Positions 5,864 to 13,529 of a stretch of DNA of 22,829 nucleotides are shown in pieces. Below the pieces are notes generated by a model. The model searched no databases. It was not told the origin of the DNA and worked only from the letters and a program-made list of their open reading frames with translations. This stretch comes from a bacterium (lineage in GTDB: Bacteria; Bacteroidota; Bacteroidia; Cytophagales; Thermonemataceae): the NCBI GenBank assembly GCA_025362415.1, contig JANYGM010000323.1, positions 1 to 22,829 on the forward strand. The letters run 5' to 3'. Made by a program: the position numbers and the translations under genes. Each line of letters opens with the position of its first letter. Positions within the stretch are counted from its first letter, which is position 1.

Positions 5864-6721
5864 TTATTCTGTAACAGCTTCTTTTTCTTTGCTTTTAAAC
5901 AAATAAACCAAAGAAAACTGATGGGTAAGTCCTAGTTTTGTAGCCAAAACAAGTGCATAATCAAATTTTAGATTTTTGGGAGAAAACCCAATACCAAAAG
6001 AGTTGGTTTGAGGCAAAGTATTTAGTCCTGTGCGCACCCAAACGGTTTTTGCCACTTCATAATCAAGTCCAAACTTAAAATTAGGTTTAAAATCTACGTC
6101 TTTTTCTACCTCAACATTAACAAAAAGTTTTTTAATTGGTTTCCAAGATGCGCCCGCCTTCAAAATAATGGGTAAACGGTCTTCTCCATTGTCTGAACGT
6201 AGTTTTGCGGTACTCACATTGTAGGCGTGCAAACCAAAAGAAAGTTTTTCAGAAATATCCATCACACCACCCACTTCAAAGACAATAGCAGCACGTTTTC
6301 CTTGCGTAAGACCAACAGAGCCATCATTTATGGCTACTTGCACATAGTTTATTTTACCACCAATACTTACGTTACTCAATTTGTGTGCATAACCCAAACC
6401 AATGCGTTGTTCACTATAAGTTTTATCTCCAAAACGTGTAATACTAAGTCCTAAGCCACTTTTTTCGCTGATGACGTAATTTCCCACAATACCCACAGTT
6501 TGAAAATTAGTTAGTCCAAACGGAATATGATATGAAAGTGCAGCACTATGTTGTTTTAGTTCTGCAATACCTGCAATATTATTGCCAACTGCCCAGTTAT
6601 CACGCAAAGCAACAGTAGCATTTCCCATACCCAAAGCACGTGCGCCAATAGCACTATTGATGTTTTGAGCAGAGATTTTGCCAAGAAATAAGAAAAAAAC
6701 AGCAGTATAAATAAATTTCAT
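5864..6721 (-). CDS. PorV/PorQ-like outer-membrane beta-barrel protein
   Basis: The product has 285 residues. A signal peptide (MKFIYTAVFFLFLGKISAQ, cleavage about residue 19) is followed by GARALGMGNATVALRDNWAVGNN, the typical N-terminus of FadL-like barrels of the PorV/PorQ (UPF0164-type) group in Bacteroidota. The rest is amphipathic strand repeats (for example GLGLSITRFGD, VSIGGKINYVQVAI, KLSFGLHAYNVS), ending without the classical aromatic last residue. Family members include T9SS accessory barrels, but this one lacks any neighbour that would fix its role. It lies 76 bases downstream of ssb on the same strand, with a 33-base palindrome between them. I am confident of the barrel and unsure of the exact role. 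Confidence 0.75.
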   Translation of the reverse strand: MKFIYTAVFFLFLGKISAQNINSAIGARALGMGNATVALRDNWAVGNNIAGIAELKQHSAALSYHIPFGLTNFQTVGIVGNYVISEKSGLGLSITRFGDKTYSEQRIGLGYAHKLSNVSIGGKINYVQVAINDGSVGLTQGKRAAIVFEVGGVMDISEKLSFGLHAYNVSTAKLRSDNGEDRLPIILKAGASWKPIKKLFVNVEVEKDVDFKPNFKFGLDYEVAKTVWVRTGLNTLPQTNSFGIGFSPKNLKFDYALVLATKLGLTHQFSLVYLFKSKEKEAVTE

Positions 6722-6745
6722 ACAATAGAGAATAGTTAATAAACT

Positions 6746-6778
6746 AAACCTTCAAGGTCTTAAAGACCTTGAAGGTTT
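6746..6778. terminator. 33-base palindrome between ssb and barrel gene
   Basis: Arms 6746-6761 and 6763-6778 (AAACCTTCAAGGTCTT and its complement) are 16 bp with a one-base centre. It lies just after ssb and before the next gene. There is no clear U-tract, so it may be an attenuator or mRNA-end hairpin. Confidence 0.5.
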
Positions 6779-6797
6779 GAAAACTGAAAATTATTTT

Positions 6798-7250
6798 TTA
6801 GAATGGCAAATCATCATCAGGCGCAGGAGAATTGTCTGCAACATATTCATTTGCAGTTGCTTGTTTTGGCTCGTTGGTTGTATTTGATGTACTGTTATTG
6901 TTATTATTATTTCCACCACCTGCACTACCCAATAACGTCATTGTATTAACACGAATTCTGATGCCTTTTTTAGCAACACCATCTTTATCCACCCATTCTT
7001 CTGTTTTGATTTTGCCTTCTACATAAATCTGACTACCTTTTTTGACGTATTGTTGCGCAATTTTGGCAAGTCCTTCCCAAAGTTCTAAGCGGTGCCATTC
7101 TGTTTGTTCAACTGTTTCACCAGCTTTATTTTTGTATTTTTCTGATGTTGCAATGCTGAAAGTAGCTACTGATGAGCCACTTGGCAAATCACGTACTTCT
7201 GGGTCTGCGCCCACGTGTCCCACTAAAATTACTTTATTTACGCCTGCCAT
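6798..7250 (-). CDS. ssb: Single-stranded DNA-binding protein SSB
   Basis: The 150-residue product binds single-stranded DNA at forks and repair sites and recruits partners through its tail. Seen are the OB-fold start AGVNKVILVGHVGADPEVR, the segments VATFSIATSEKYKNK and TEWHRLELWEGLAKIAQQYVKKGSQIYVEGKIKTEEW, an Asn/Thr/Gly-rich linker (about 113-135), and the acidic tail ending DDDLPF, which binds partner proteins. Length and layout are standard. It is transcribed toward the barrel gene and follows mutY on the same strand after a heptamer-containing gap. Confidence 0.97.
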   Translation of the reverse strand: MAGVNKVILVGHVGADPEVRDLPSGSSVATFSIATSEKYKNKAGETVEQTEWHRLELWEGLAKIAQQYVKKGSQIYVEGKIKTEEWVDKDGVAKKGIRIRVNTMTLLGSAGGGNNNNNNSTSNTTNEPKQATANEYVADNSPAPDDDLPF

Positions 7251-7330
7251 AATAGTTTGTTTATTTATTTGGAGTTGAATATTTATTAAATTTCTATTGA
7301 TAAAATATAAATTATAATTGTTTTGTATTT

Positions 7331-7361
7331 ATTCACAATTCACAATTAAAAATTCACAATT
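7331..7361 (+). repeat. AATTCAC heptamer repeat between mutY and ssb
   Basis: Two tandem AATTCAC units, a short A-rich gap and one further unit, preceded by TTTTGTATTTATTCAC. This is the same layout as 741-779 before hslU. Confidence 0.65.
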
Positions 7362-7378
7362 ATTTTATGTAAAGATAA

Positions 7379-8533
7379 TCAAAAATAATATTCTTCCAAA
7401 TAATTTGCAATTAAAATAGGTTTTGGGAGGTTTTTTATTTCTTCCAAATCATAAAAAACTAGCATAGAAGCTATTTTATCATTGATTTTATTTATTTTTA
7501 CCTCAAAAAAACGTACTTTTATTTTCTGATGCGTGAGAATATGTTTGTATGTTTTTGAAGGTTTTTTGATAGAAAAAAAGCTAAGATTATCCTTCAAAAA
7601 AGCATCTTCTAAATAATTATTTTCATCAAAACCACCTCTAAACTCCTCTTCTAAGTAGGGGGAAATAACTCCCCCACTTTCTAAGTAGGGAGACATAACT
7701 CCCCTACTTTCTAAGGAGGGGCTGGGGGTGGTTAAATTTTCTACCAAATAAAAATCATACAAACCGCTCCAAATATCATTATCAAAGCGTTTTTTGAGTG
7801 CTATTTTACCCTCAAATTCAAAAATAAAGTAATCAAAAAAGCGTTCTTTTACTTTTATTTTCTTATTTTTTATGGGAAGAATATTTTGTTTTCCTTGTGC
7901 ATAAGCCACACACTCACTCACGAGAGGGCAATACATACAGTTGGGTTTTGCAGGTGTGCATTGTAATGCTCCAAATTCCATAATAGCTTGATTATGAAGA
8001 CTTGCGTTAGTTTTATCTAACATTTCGTTGCTTAATTTGCTAAAAATTTTCGCACCAGCAGGGCTAGAAATATCTGTATTTTCTCCAAAAACTCTCGCCA
8101 AAACCCTAAAAACGTTGCCATCAAGCACCGCCACAGGCTCATTATAGGCAAAAGAGGCAATAGCAGCTGCCGTATAAGTGCCTACACCTTTTAGAGAAAG
8201 AAGTGCTTTGTAATCCAAAGGAAAAATATTTTGTAAATCTTCAAAAATATATTTAGCTGTTTCGTGCATATTTCTGGCACGAGAGTAGTAACCTAAGCCT
8301 TGCCAAAGCCTCAAAACATCATCTGTGGGCGCATTTGCGAGGTCTTTTAGGGTTGGATATTTTTCTACAAAACGCTCATAATAAGGCTGCCCTTGTGCTA
8401 CTCGTGTTTGTTGCAAAATAATTTCTGAAAGCCAAATATAATATGGATTTTGGGTATTGCGCCAAGGCAAATCACGCTTATTTGCGTTGTACCAAGTGAT
8501 TATTTTCTCTGAAAAATCTTGTTGTGAAAGCAC
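7379..8533 (-). CDS. mutY: MutY, A/G-specific adenine glycosylase
   Basis: MutY removes adenine mispaired with 8-oxoguanine. Seen are FSEKIITWYNANKRDLPWR, the catalytic-Glu segment WLSEIILQQTRV, the helix-hairpin-helix LKGVGTYTAAAIASFAY with the catalytic Asp in LDGNVFRVLARVFG, the 4Fe-4S ligands Cys-x6-Cys-x2-Cys-x5-Cys (CTPAKPNCMYC...C), and a C-terminal 8-oxoG-recognition domain (WSGLYDFYLVE, KHILTHQKIKV). I chose the GTG at 8533 (384 residues): it aligns with the family start, and a TAGTTTTG -7 element (8567-8574) lies downstream of the alternative ATG at 8608, which would add 25 residues. An in-frame insert of about 33 residues (7635-7733) derives from a palindromic tandem repeat. Confidence 0.95.
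   Translation of the reverse strand: MLSQQDFSEKIITWYNANKRDLPWRNTQNPYYIWLSEIILQQTRVAQGQPYYERFVEKYPTLKDLANAPTDDVLRLWQGLGYYSRARNMHETAKYIFEDLQNIFPLDYKALLSLKGVGTYTAAAIASFAYNEPVAVLDGNVFRVLARVFGENTDISSPAGAKIFSKLSNEMLDKTNASLHNQAIMEFGALQCTPAKPNCMYCPLVSECVAYAQGKQNILPIKNKKIKVKERFFDYFIFEFEGKIALKKRFDNDIWSGLYDFYLVENLTTPSPSLESRGVMSPYLESGGVISPYLEEEFRGGFDENNYLEDAFLKDNLSFFSIKKPSKTYKHILTHQKIKVRFFEVKINKINDKIASMLVFYDLEEIKNLPKPILIANYLEEYYF
7635..7733. repeat. 30-bp palindromic tandem repeat inside mutY
   Basis: Two 30-bp units (7651-7680, 7681-7710) that each begin CTAAGTAGGG and are themselves palindromic, plus a partial third (7711-7733), bounded by imperfect inverted ends AACCACC / GGTGGTT. On the mutY strand it encodes the tandem decapeptides LESRGVMSPY and LESGGVISPY. 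The 30-bp period keeps the frame. Confidence 0.8.
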
Positions 8534-8566
8534 TTTTGGGGAATAAAAAGAGTTTTTTAGGAAATA

Positions 8567-8574
8567 CAAAACTA
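8567..8574 (-). promoter_or_regulatory. Candidate -7 element of mutY
   Basis: TAGTTTTG on the minus strand matches TAnnTTTG. It predicts a transcription start near 8560, about 27 bases before the GTG at 8533 and downstream of the ATG at 8608. The -33 TTG is not evident (TTA is present nearby), so confidence is moderate. Confidence 0.4.
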
Positions 8575-8665
8575 AGCCAAAAATACTATTTTTTAATCTT
8601 AAAAGCAATTTTGATTTTAAAAAATAGTACCTTTGTATTGTATGAACGGCTTTGATTTCAGAAAA

Positions 8666-8839
8666 TGTATTGAAGTCCAGCGGACTGCCATATTTATAGA
8701 AAATAAGTCAAAAAATGTATTCAGCTCCAGCGAAGCGGCATTAGCAAGAGCTAGTTTTATAAATATGTTGCTCCGCTGGAGCTTTAATACACATACAATG
8801 ATATTTCTATAAATATGCTGTTCCGCTGGAACTAATACA
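8666..8839. repeat. Cluster of four REP-like palindromic elements
   Basis: Units at 8666-8703 and 8716-8760 (plus) and at 8756-8791 and 8803-8839 (minus) share the order TGTATT, then a small hairpin around TCCAGCGGA, then CATATTTATA. Two direct and two inverted copies form a BIME-like block. The hairpin arms vary in a compensatory way: AGTCC/GGACT, GCTCC/GGAGC and GTTCC/GGAAC. The second unit is interrupted by a TAGC-AAGA-GCTA stem-loop. Confidence 0.75.
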
Positions 8840-8924
8840 AAATTTATTTTCCGAAATCCTTACCGTTTGTAGTGTATTCTGAAAAACTACCTAAATCCTT
8901 ACCAAATTTCATTCAAAAAATAGT

Positions 8925-9440
8925 ATGCAAGAAGAAATTATCAATAAAGTGGCACAAAGCAGCCTAATTACCATTGATTTGGAAGAATGGCAAGACTCAA
9001 AACCGCAAATAATTTATGACCTCAAACAAAATCTTTTTCAAGAGCTTATTTTGAAGGAAAAAGATTTTAGAGATTTTCTGAAAAACCACGACTGGAGCAT
9101 CTACAAAGATAAAAATGTAGCTATTATCTGTTCTGCTGATGCTATTGTACCAACTTGGGCATATATGCTTTTGGCAGTTTATTTAGAGAATGTGGCTAAT
9201 TATTTTGTTTTTGGTACGTTGGAAGATTTGGAAAAAAGTCTCTTTCAACGCAAATTAGCAAGTATCAATATTGATGAATACAAAGATAAAAAAGTTGTTA
9301 TTAAAGGTTGTGGTAATATTCCCATTCCTACGTATGCTTATGTAGAACTTACACGTTTATTGCGCCCACACGTAACTAGTCTGATGTTTGGTGAGCCTTG
9401 CAGTACTGTTCCTCTCTATAAAAAAATGACTAGGATTTAA
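8925..9440 (+). CDS. DUF2480 family protein
   Basis: The 171-residue cytoplasmic protein closely matches the Bacteroidota DUF2480 family: EIINKVAQSSLITIDLE at the start, LKEKDFRDFLKNHDWS, the conserved CSADAIVPTWAYMLLA, VVIKGCGNIPIPTYAYVELTRLLRP and the ending SLMFGEPCSTVPLYKK. The conserved Cys residues (in CSADAIVP, KGCG and EPCSTVP) could bind metal or a cofactor, but no activity is established. The start codon is the first ATG and fits the family N-terminus. The gene is monocistronic, with REP-like elements upstream and the feo region downstream. Confidence 0.9.
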   Translation: MQEEIINKVAQSSLITIDLEEWQDSKPQIIYDLKQNLFQELILKEKDFRDFLKNHDWSIYKDKNVAIICSADAIVPTWAYMLLAVYLENVANYFVFGTLEDLEKSLFQRKLASINIDEYKDKKVVIKGCGNIPIPTYAYVELTRLLRPHVTSLMFGEPCSTVPLYKKMTRI

Positions 9441-9530
9441 AGATTAGAGGATTTTTAGGATTTTTTTAAATACAGGCTAAGATTTAAGGATTTTTATAAA
9501 AATATAACAACTTGATTATCATTACTTTGT

Positions 9531-9565
9531 ATTCATTCATAATTCATAATTCATAATTCACAATT
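9531..9565 (+). repeat. AATTCAT/AATTCAC heptamer repeat
   Basis: Four 7-bp units, mainly the AATTCAT variant, with the preamble TTTGTATTCATTCAT shared with 9711-9752. It lies in the feo upstream region. Confidence 0.65.
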
Positions 9566-9610
9566 ACTTATTTTGTTTTTCTTTTGATAAAATGTAACTT
9601 GCGAGGCTAT

Positions 9611-9654
9611 TTTAAATCAGTCTAAATAAAAATTGTATGGATAATTTCATACAA
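9611..9654. promoter_or_regulatory. Candidate iron-responsive operator region of feoAB
   Basis: TTTAAATCAGTCTAAA (9611-9626) is an imperfect palindrome (TTTARA / TYTAAA half-sites) resembling DtxR/IdeR-type iron boxes of Bacteroidota. Seven bases on, TTGTATG / CATACAA (9633-9639, 9648-9654) is a perfect 7-bp inverted repeat with an 8-base gap. Both lie 107-150 bases before feoA, where iron control is expected. The regulator is inferred. Confidence 0.35.
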
Positions 9655-9710
9655 ACTGCACTTAGATTTTACTAAATTAGCACATAAATTACTGATTATT
9701 AGTGTTTTGT

Positions 9711-9752
9711 ATTCATTCACAATTCACAATTCACAATTCATAATTCACAATT
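9711..9752 (+). repeat. Heptamer repeat directly before feoA
   Basis: Five tandem AATTCAC/AATTCAT units preceded by TTTTGTATTCATTCAC, ending nine bases before the feoA ATG, so it probably lies in the 5' leader. Confidence 0.7.
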
Positions 9753-9760
9753 ATTTCAAA

Positions 9761-10078
9761 ATGCTCAAAAGTCTTGCAGATTTACAGTTGGGAGAAAAAG
9801 CAATTATTCAGTCTTTCAAAGATGAAATAATGTCTTTGAAGTTCTTAGAAATGGGTTGTTTGCCTAATATGGAAGTAGAACTTGTGCAAATTGCACCACT
9901 TGGCGACCCTATTTGCATACGAACTCCAGACTACCAAATCCTTATGCGCAAGGCTGAAGCCGCTACCATTGTGGTACTTAAAATAGATAAAAATGCGCCT
10001 CCAATAACTGCTAACGCTACTATTTTGGCAAATACACTTACTGTCAATCCTACCGTTATTCCCTTCTCTAAAAAATGA
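9761..10078 (+). CDS. feoA: FeoA, ferrous iron transport accessory protein
   Basis: A 105-residue SH3-like cytosolic partner of FeoB. The family pattern is clear: LADLQLGEKAIIQSF, then KFLEMGCLPNMEVELVQIAPLGDPICIRTPDYQILMRKAEAATIVV, which includes the usual LexMGxxPG-like turn with Asn in place of Gly. The last 25-30 residues (Asn/Thr/Ile-rich) extend beyond the normal FeoA core of about 75. The start is the ATG at 9761; the frame is open further upstream, but that part only translates the heptamer repeat. Its stop overlaps the feoB start (ATGA), so the two are translationally coupled. Confidence 0.9.
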   Translation: MLKSLADLQLGEKAIIQSFKDEIMSLKFLEMGCLPNMEVELVQIAPLGDPICIRTPDYQILMRKAEAATIVVLKIDKNAPPITANATILANTLTVNPTVIPFSKK

Positions 10079-12195
10079 AAATTGCACTTATAGGCAACCC
10101 AAACGCAGGAAAAACATCTATTTTTAACGCTTTGACAGGCTTAAATCAGCACGTTGGCAATTTTGCAGGTGTAACTGTAGAAAAACATATTGGCACACTC
10201 AAAATAAAAGATAAAACCCTAGAAATCATTGATTTACCAGGCACTTATAGCCTTTATCCCAAATCATTAGATGAACAAGTTGTATTAGATGTTTTGCTTG
10301 ATAAAACTTCACCAGACTATCCTGATGCAGTTTTAGTGGTGGCTGATGCCTCCAATATCAAAAGAAATTTACTTTTATTTACACAAATACAAGATTTAGG
10401 TTTTCCTACTTTGCTTGCGCTCAATATGAGTGATATTGCAGAAAAAGCAGGCATAAAATATGATTTGAACGCATTACAAGCAGATTTCCAGACAAAAATT
10501 ATCTTTACTAATGCACGTATAAAAGAAGGAATAAACGACCTTTTAGAAGAACTTAGTAACCTTCCTGATGTTTATGTGGATAAAAAACTCGTTGCAGTAA
10601 CGCCTTTTGCAAAGCCTGATAGCCTTTCAAAAGAGCTTTTGGACACAATCAAGCAAGATTTTTCTTTGAAAAATACGTATGCAAGTGATTATTTGGCACT
10701 TATGTATTTGCATCACTACGAAAAACTTAATTTTATTTCTGAAGAAAATAAAATAAAACTGCAAAAACTTTCTATTCATTATGCTTTTTCTAGTCCAAAA
10801 ATGCAATCAGCAGAAACTTTGGAACGCTACGAAAAAATTGATAAAATTATCTCAAAATCAACAAAAAAAGATGAAAAAAATAAAAATGCTGTTGATTTAT
10901 CTCTCAAAATAGACAAGGTTTTACTTCACCCCGTTGGTGGATATTTGATATTTTTTAGTGTTTTGTTTCTGATTTTTCAGGGAGTTTTTGCGCTGGCAGA
11001 ATATCCAATGAATGCCATAGAAGAAGGTACAAGCATTGTTACGAAGTTTTTTAAGGGGATTTTGCCAGAAAGTATTTGGACAGATTTATTCACAGATGGC
11101 ATTATTGCAGGTATTGGAGGCGTGATTATTTTTATTCCGCAAATTGCTATTCTCTTTACTTTTATTGCAATTTTGGAAGAAAGTGGCTATATGACTCGTG
11201 TAATGATGATGATGGACAAAGTAATGCGCAAATTTGGCTTAAATGGGCGTAGTGTCGTACCGCTTGTATCTGGAATGGCTTGCGCTATTCCTGCTATTAT
11301 GGCTACTCGTAGCATAGATAATTATAAAGAAAGACTACTTACTATACTTGTAACGCCACTTGTGAGCTGTTCTGCTCGTATTCCTGTTTATACAATTATC
11401 ATTGCGTTGGTTATTCCTGATGAAAAAATTTGGGGTTTTCTTGGTCTTCAAGGGCTTGTAATGATGGGTTTGTATCTTTTGGGCTTTATTATGGCACTTT
11501 TGGGTGCAATAGTGATGCAAATATTCATCAAAACAACACAAAAAAGCTATTTTATAATGGAAATGCCGACTTACAAAATGCCACGTTGGAAAAATGTAAG
11601 TATTACTATTGTTGAAAAAGTGCGTGCTTTTGTGTGGGAAGCAGGCAGAATGATTGTTGCTATTTCTATTGTTTTGTGGGCTTTGGCAAGTTTTGCGCCT
11701 TCAAATAGTGCAGAAACTGCAGAAAAAGAAACACGTTTGAAATTTGCGAATTTACCAGAAAAAGAATTAGAAATGAAAGTTAATTCTGCAAAACTAGAAG
11801 TTTCTTATGCAGGACATTTGGGCAAATTTATTGAGCCTGCCATTGCACCGCTAGGCTACGACTGGAAGATTGGTATTGCACTTATTACTTCTTTTGCGGC
11901 TCGTGAAGTGTTTGTAGGTACAATGGCAACTATTTATAGTATTGGAGAAGAAGACGACACGACCAAACTACGTGAGAAAATGGCAGCGCAACGCAAACCA
12001 GATGGCACACCTGTCTATACGCTTGCTAGTGGCGTTTCTCTTTTACTGTTTTATGCCTTTGCTATGCAATGTATGAGTACTATTGCAGTAGTGAAACGAG
12101 AAACCAAAGGTTGGAAATATCCTCTTATTCAGTTGGTTTATTTGACTGTTTTGGCATATTTAATGGCATTTTTGGCATTTGAATTACTAAATTGA
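10075..12195 (+). CDS. feoB: FeoB, ferrous iron transporter (G-protein/permease)
   Basis: This 706-residue inner-membrane protein imports Fe(II). The N-terminal G domain has G1 GNPNAGKTS (residues 7-15), G3 DLPGTYSL and G4 NMSD; a helical GDI-like region precedes the membrane part, which starts near residue 280. The permease has the two Gate/core motifs with conserved Cys: LVSGMACAIPAIMATRSI and LVTPLVSCSARIPVYTI, then AAREVFVGTMATIYS near the C-terminus. Length fits the family. It overlaps feoA by four bases. A 33-base palindrome follows the stop codon. Confidence 0.96.
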   Translation: MKIALIGNPNAGKTSIFNALTGLNQHVGNFAGVTVEKHIGTLKIKDKTLEIIDLPGTYSLYPKSLDEQVVLDVLLDKTSPDYPDAVLVVADASNIKRNLLLFTQIQDLGFPTLLALNMSDIAEKAGIKYDLNALQADFQTKIIFTNARIKEGINDLLEELSNLPDVYVDKKLVAVTPFAKPDSLSKELLDTIKQDFSLKNTYASDYLALMYLHHYEKLNFISEENKIKLQKLSIHYAFSSPKMQSAETLERYEKIDKIISKSTKKDEKNKNAVDLSLKIDKVLLHPVGGYLIFFSVLFLIFQGVFALAEYPMNAIEEGTSIVTKFFKGILPESIWTDLFTDGIIAGIGGVIIFIPQIAILFTFIAILEESGYMTRVMMMMDKVMRKFGLNGRSVVPLVSGMACAIPAIMATRSIDNYKERLLTILVTPLVSCSARIPVYTIIIALVIPDEKIWGFLGLQGLVMMGLYLLGFIMALLGAIVMQIFIKTTQKSYFIMEMPTYKMPRWKNVSITIVEKVRAFVWEAGRMIVAISIVLWALASFAPSNSAETAEKETRLKFANLPEKELEMKVNSAKLEVSYAGHLGKFIEPAIAPLGYDWKIGIALITSFAAREVFVGTMATIYSIGEEDDTTKLREKMAAQRKPDGTPVYTLASGVSLLLFYAFAMQCMSTIAVVKRETKGWKYPLIQLVYLTVLAYLMAFLAFELLN

Positions 12196-12203
12196 TACCT
12201 AAC

Positions 12204-12236
12204 AACTTTCCAAAAGTTTTAAACTTTTGGAAAGTT
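12204..12236. terminator. 33-base palindrome after feoB
   Basis: Arms 12204-12219 and 12221-12236 (AACTTTCCAAAAGTTT and its complement) are 16 bp with a one-base centre. Its size equals that of the palindromes at 6746-6778 and 14884-14916. It separates feoB from meaB. The downstream U-tract is weak. Confidence 0.5.
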
Positions 12237-12257
12237 AAAATTCATAATTATTAAACA

Positions 12258-13262
12258 TTGAATTCTCTTCCAAAACGACTAGCTCCTAGTGCCTATATTG
12301 AAGGCATATTGGCATACGACAGAGTAGTGCTTAGCAAGGCTATTACCTTGATAGAAAGCACTTTACAAAGTGATTTTGTTTTGGCAAGAGAGGTTTTGCA
12401 AGGAATTTTACCATATACACAAAATACTAAAAGCATACGGATAGGCATTACAGGTGTGCCAGGTGTAGGGAAAAGCACTTTTATTGATGTTTTTGGCACT
12501 TTTATCACTAATAAATGTAATAAAAAGTTGGCTGTTTTGGCAATAGACCCCACAAGTCAGCGCACAAAAGGCAGTATTATGGGCGACAAAACTCGTATGG
12601 AAAGCCTTTCTATGAATAAAAATGCTTATATTCGTCCTTCTGCGACAGGAAATGCGCTTGGGGGCGTGGCTAGGCGCACTCGTGAAACTATTTTGCTTTG
12701 TGAAGCAGCTGGTTTTGAGGTAATTATAGTAGAAACGGTGGGCGTGGGGCAATCAGAAACTTTGGTAAAAGATATGGTTGATTTTTTCTTGCTTTTGATG
12801 CTTGCAGGTGCAGGGGACGAGTTGCAAGGCATCAAAAAAGGCATTATGGAAATGGCTGATGCTGTTACTATTACTAAAGCTGATGATAATAATGTTTTGG
12901 AGGCAAATTTGGCAAAAATAGAATATCAAAATGCGCTTCACTTGTTTCGTGCTGATAATTCTGGTTGGTTTCCGCAGGTAAGTGTCTGTTCTGCACTCAC
13001 AAATAAAGGTATAAAAAGTGTTTGGAAAATGGTAGAAAAATACCAAACAATTACTCAAAATAATGGCTTTTTTGATAGAAATAGACAACAACAACAAATT
13101 TCTTGGATGCATCAAACCATTAAACAAATTTTGGAGGAACAATTTTATCAAAATGAAATTATCAAAAATCTTCTTCCAGACATAGAAAAAGATATTTTAG
13201 AGAATAAAATAGCCCCAACTAGTGCTGCTATACAACTTATTGATTTTTATAAAAATAAATAA
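12258..13262 (+). CDS. meaB: MeaB/ArgK-type GTPase, methylmalonyl-CoA mutase chaperone
   Basis: The product is 334 residues. This G3E GTPase family protects and reloads B12-dependent methylmalonyl-CoA mutase. Seen are the P-loop GITGVPGVGKSTFID (about residues 64-78), the switch region AIDPTSQRTKGSIMGDKTRM, VETVGVGQSE, LLMLAGAGDELQGIKKGIMEMADA, and the base-recognition TKAD. The length matches MeaB (about 330). Translation must begin at TTG (12258): a TAA lies one codon further upstream, and the next Met is far inside the conserved domain. No mutase gene is in the window. The poor start codon may keep expression low. A 13-bp A/T-only hairpin follows at 13312-13341. Confidence 0.93.
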   Translation: MNSLPKRLAPSAYIEGILAYDRVVLSKAITLIESTLQSDFVLAREVLQGILPYTQNTKSIRIGITGVPGVGKSTFIDVFGTFITNKCNKKLAVLAIDPTSQRTKGSIMGDKTRMESLSMNKNAYIRPSATGNALGGVARRTRETILLCEAAGFEVIIVETVGVGQSETLVKDMVDFFLLLMLAGAGDELQGIKKGIMEMADAVTITKADDNNVLEANLAKIEYQNALHLFRADNSGWFPQVSVCSALTNKGIKSVWKMVEKYQTITQNNGFFDRNRQQQQISWMHQTIKQILEEQFYQNEIIKNLLPDIEKDILENKIAPTSAAIQLIDFYKNK

Positions 13263-13311
13263 GTTGATTTGTAGTGTTTTGTGTGTATTTTTGATGTAAG
13301 TTTTTAACTTT

Positions 13312-13341
13312 TTTCAAAAAAAAACACATTTTTTTTTGAAA
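13312..13341 (+). terminator. A/T-only hairpin after meaB
   Basis: Thirteen base pairs (TTTC plus nine A, against nine T plus GAAA) around a CACA loop, about 50 bases after the meaB stop codon. The T-rich 3' arm suits an intrinsic terminator, though the stem has only one G-C pair. Confidence 0.4.
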
Positions 13342-13529
13342 TGTAGTATTTTTTCTTCTATTTTGCGAATAAAACTTTTTCTTAACACCAAAAAGCCTAA
13401 ATACATTATAACTAGAAACTTAAACTAAAAAATTTTATAAGAAACAACATTTTTATTGTTATTGCATTTAGGCAACTTAAAAACCTATTGTAAATGCTTT
13501 AAAACTATTATTTCTTGTAAAATATACTT

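Larger units (their letters stand above)
8534..8924. other. Divergent intergenic region, mutY to DUF2480 gene
   Basis: Contains the mutY promoter region, a cluster of four REP-like elements (8666-8839) and an AT-rich leader for the downstream gene. TACCTTTG at 8628-8635 resembles a plus-strand -7 element, but no TTG is correctly spaced. A short open frame over the REP units is treated as non-coding. Confidence 0.55.
9441..9760. other. Regulatory region upstream of feoAB
   Basis: This 320-base gap holds two heptamer tracts (9531-9565, 9711-9752), two dyads that could be operators (9611-9626, 9633-9654), and AGGATTT repeats just after the DUF2480 gene. No clean hairpin terminator and no exact TAnnTTTG promoter were found. 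No gene is visible. Confidence 0.5.

Noticed and set aside
8534..8608. MutY start at ATG 8608
   Set aside because: It adds 25 residues with no match to the family N-terminus and lies upstream of the -7 element at 8567-8574. It is kept only as an alternative to GTG 8533.
8642..8812. 56-codon open frame starting ATG in the REP cluster
   Set aside because: Its sequence is explained entirely by the REP-like units, it has no family resemblance, and the candidate promoter before it lacks a -33 element.
9707..9760. N-terminal extension of FeoA through the heptamer tract
   Set aside because: It begins at TTG and only translates the AATTCAC repeats; the conserved FeoA start is the ATG at 9761.
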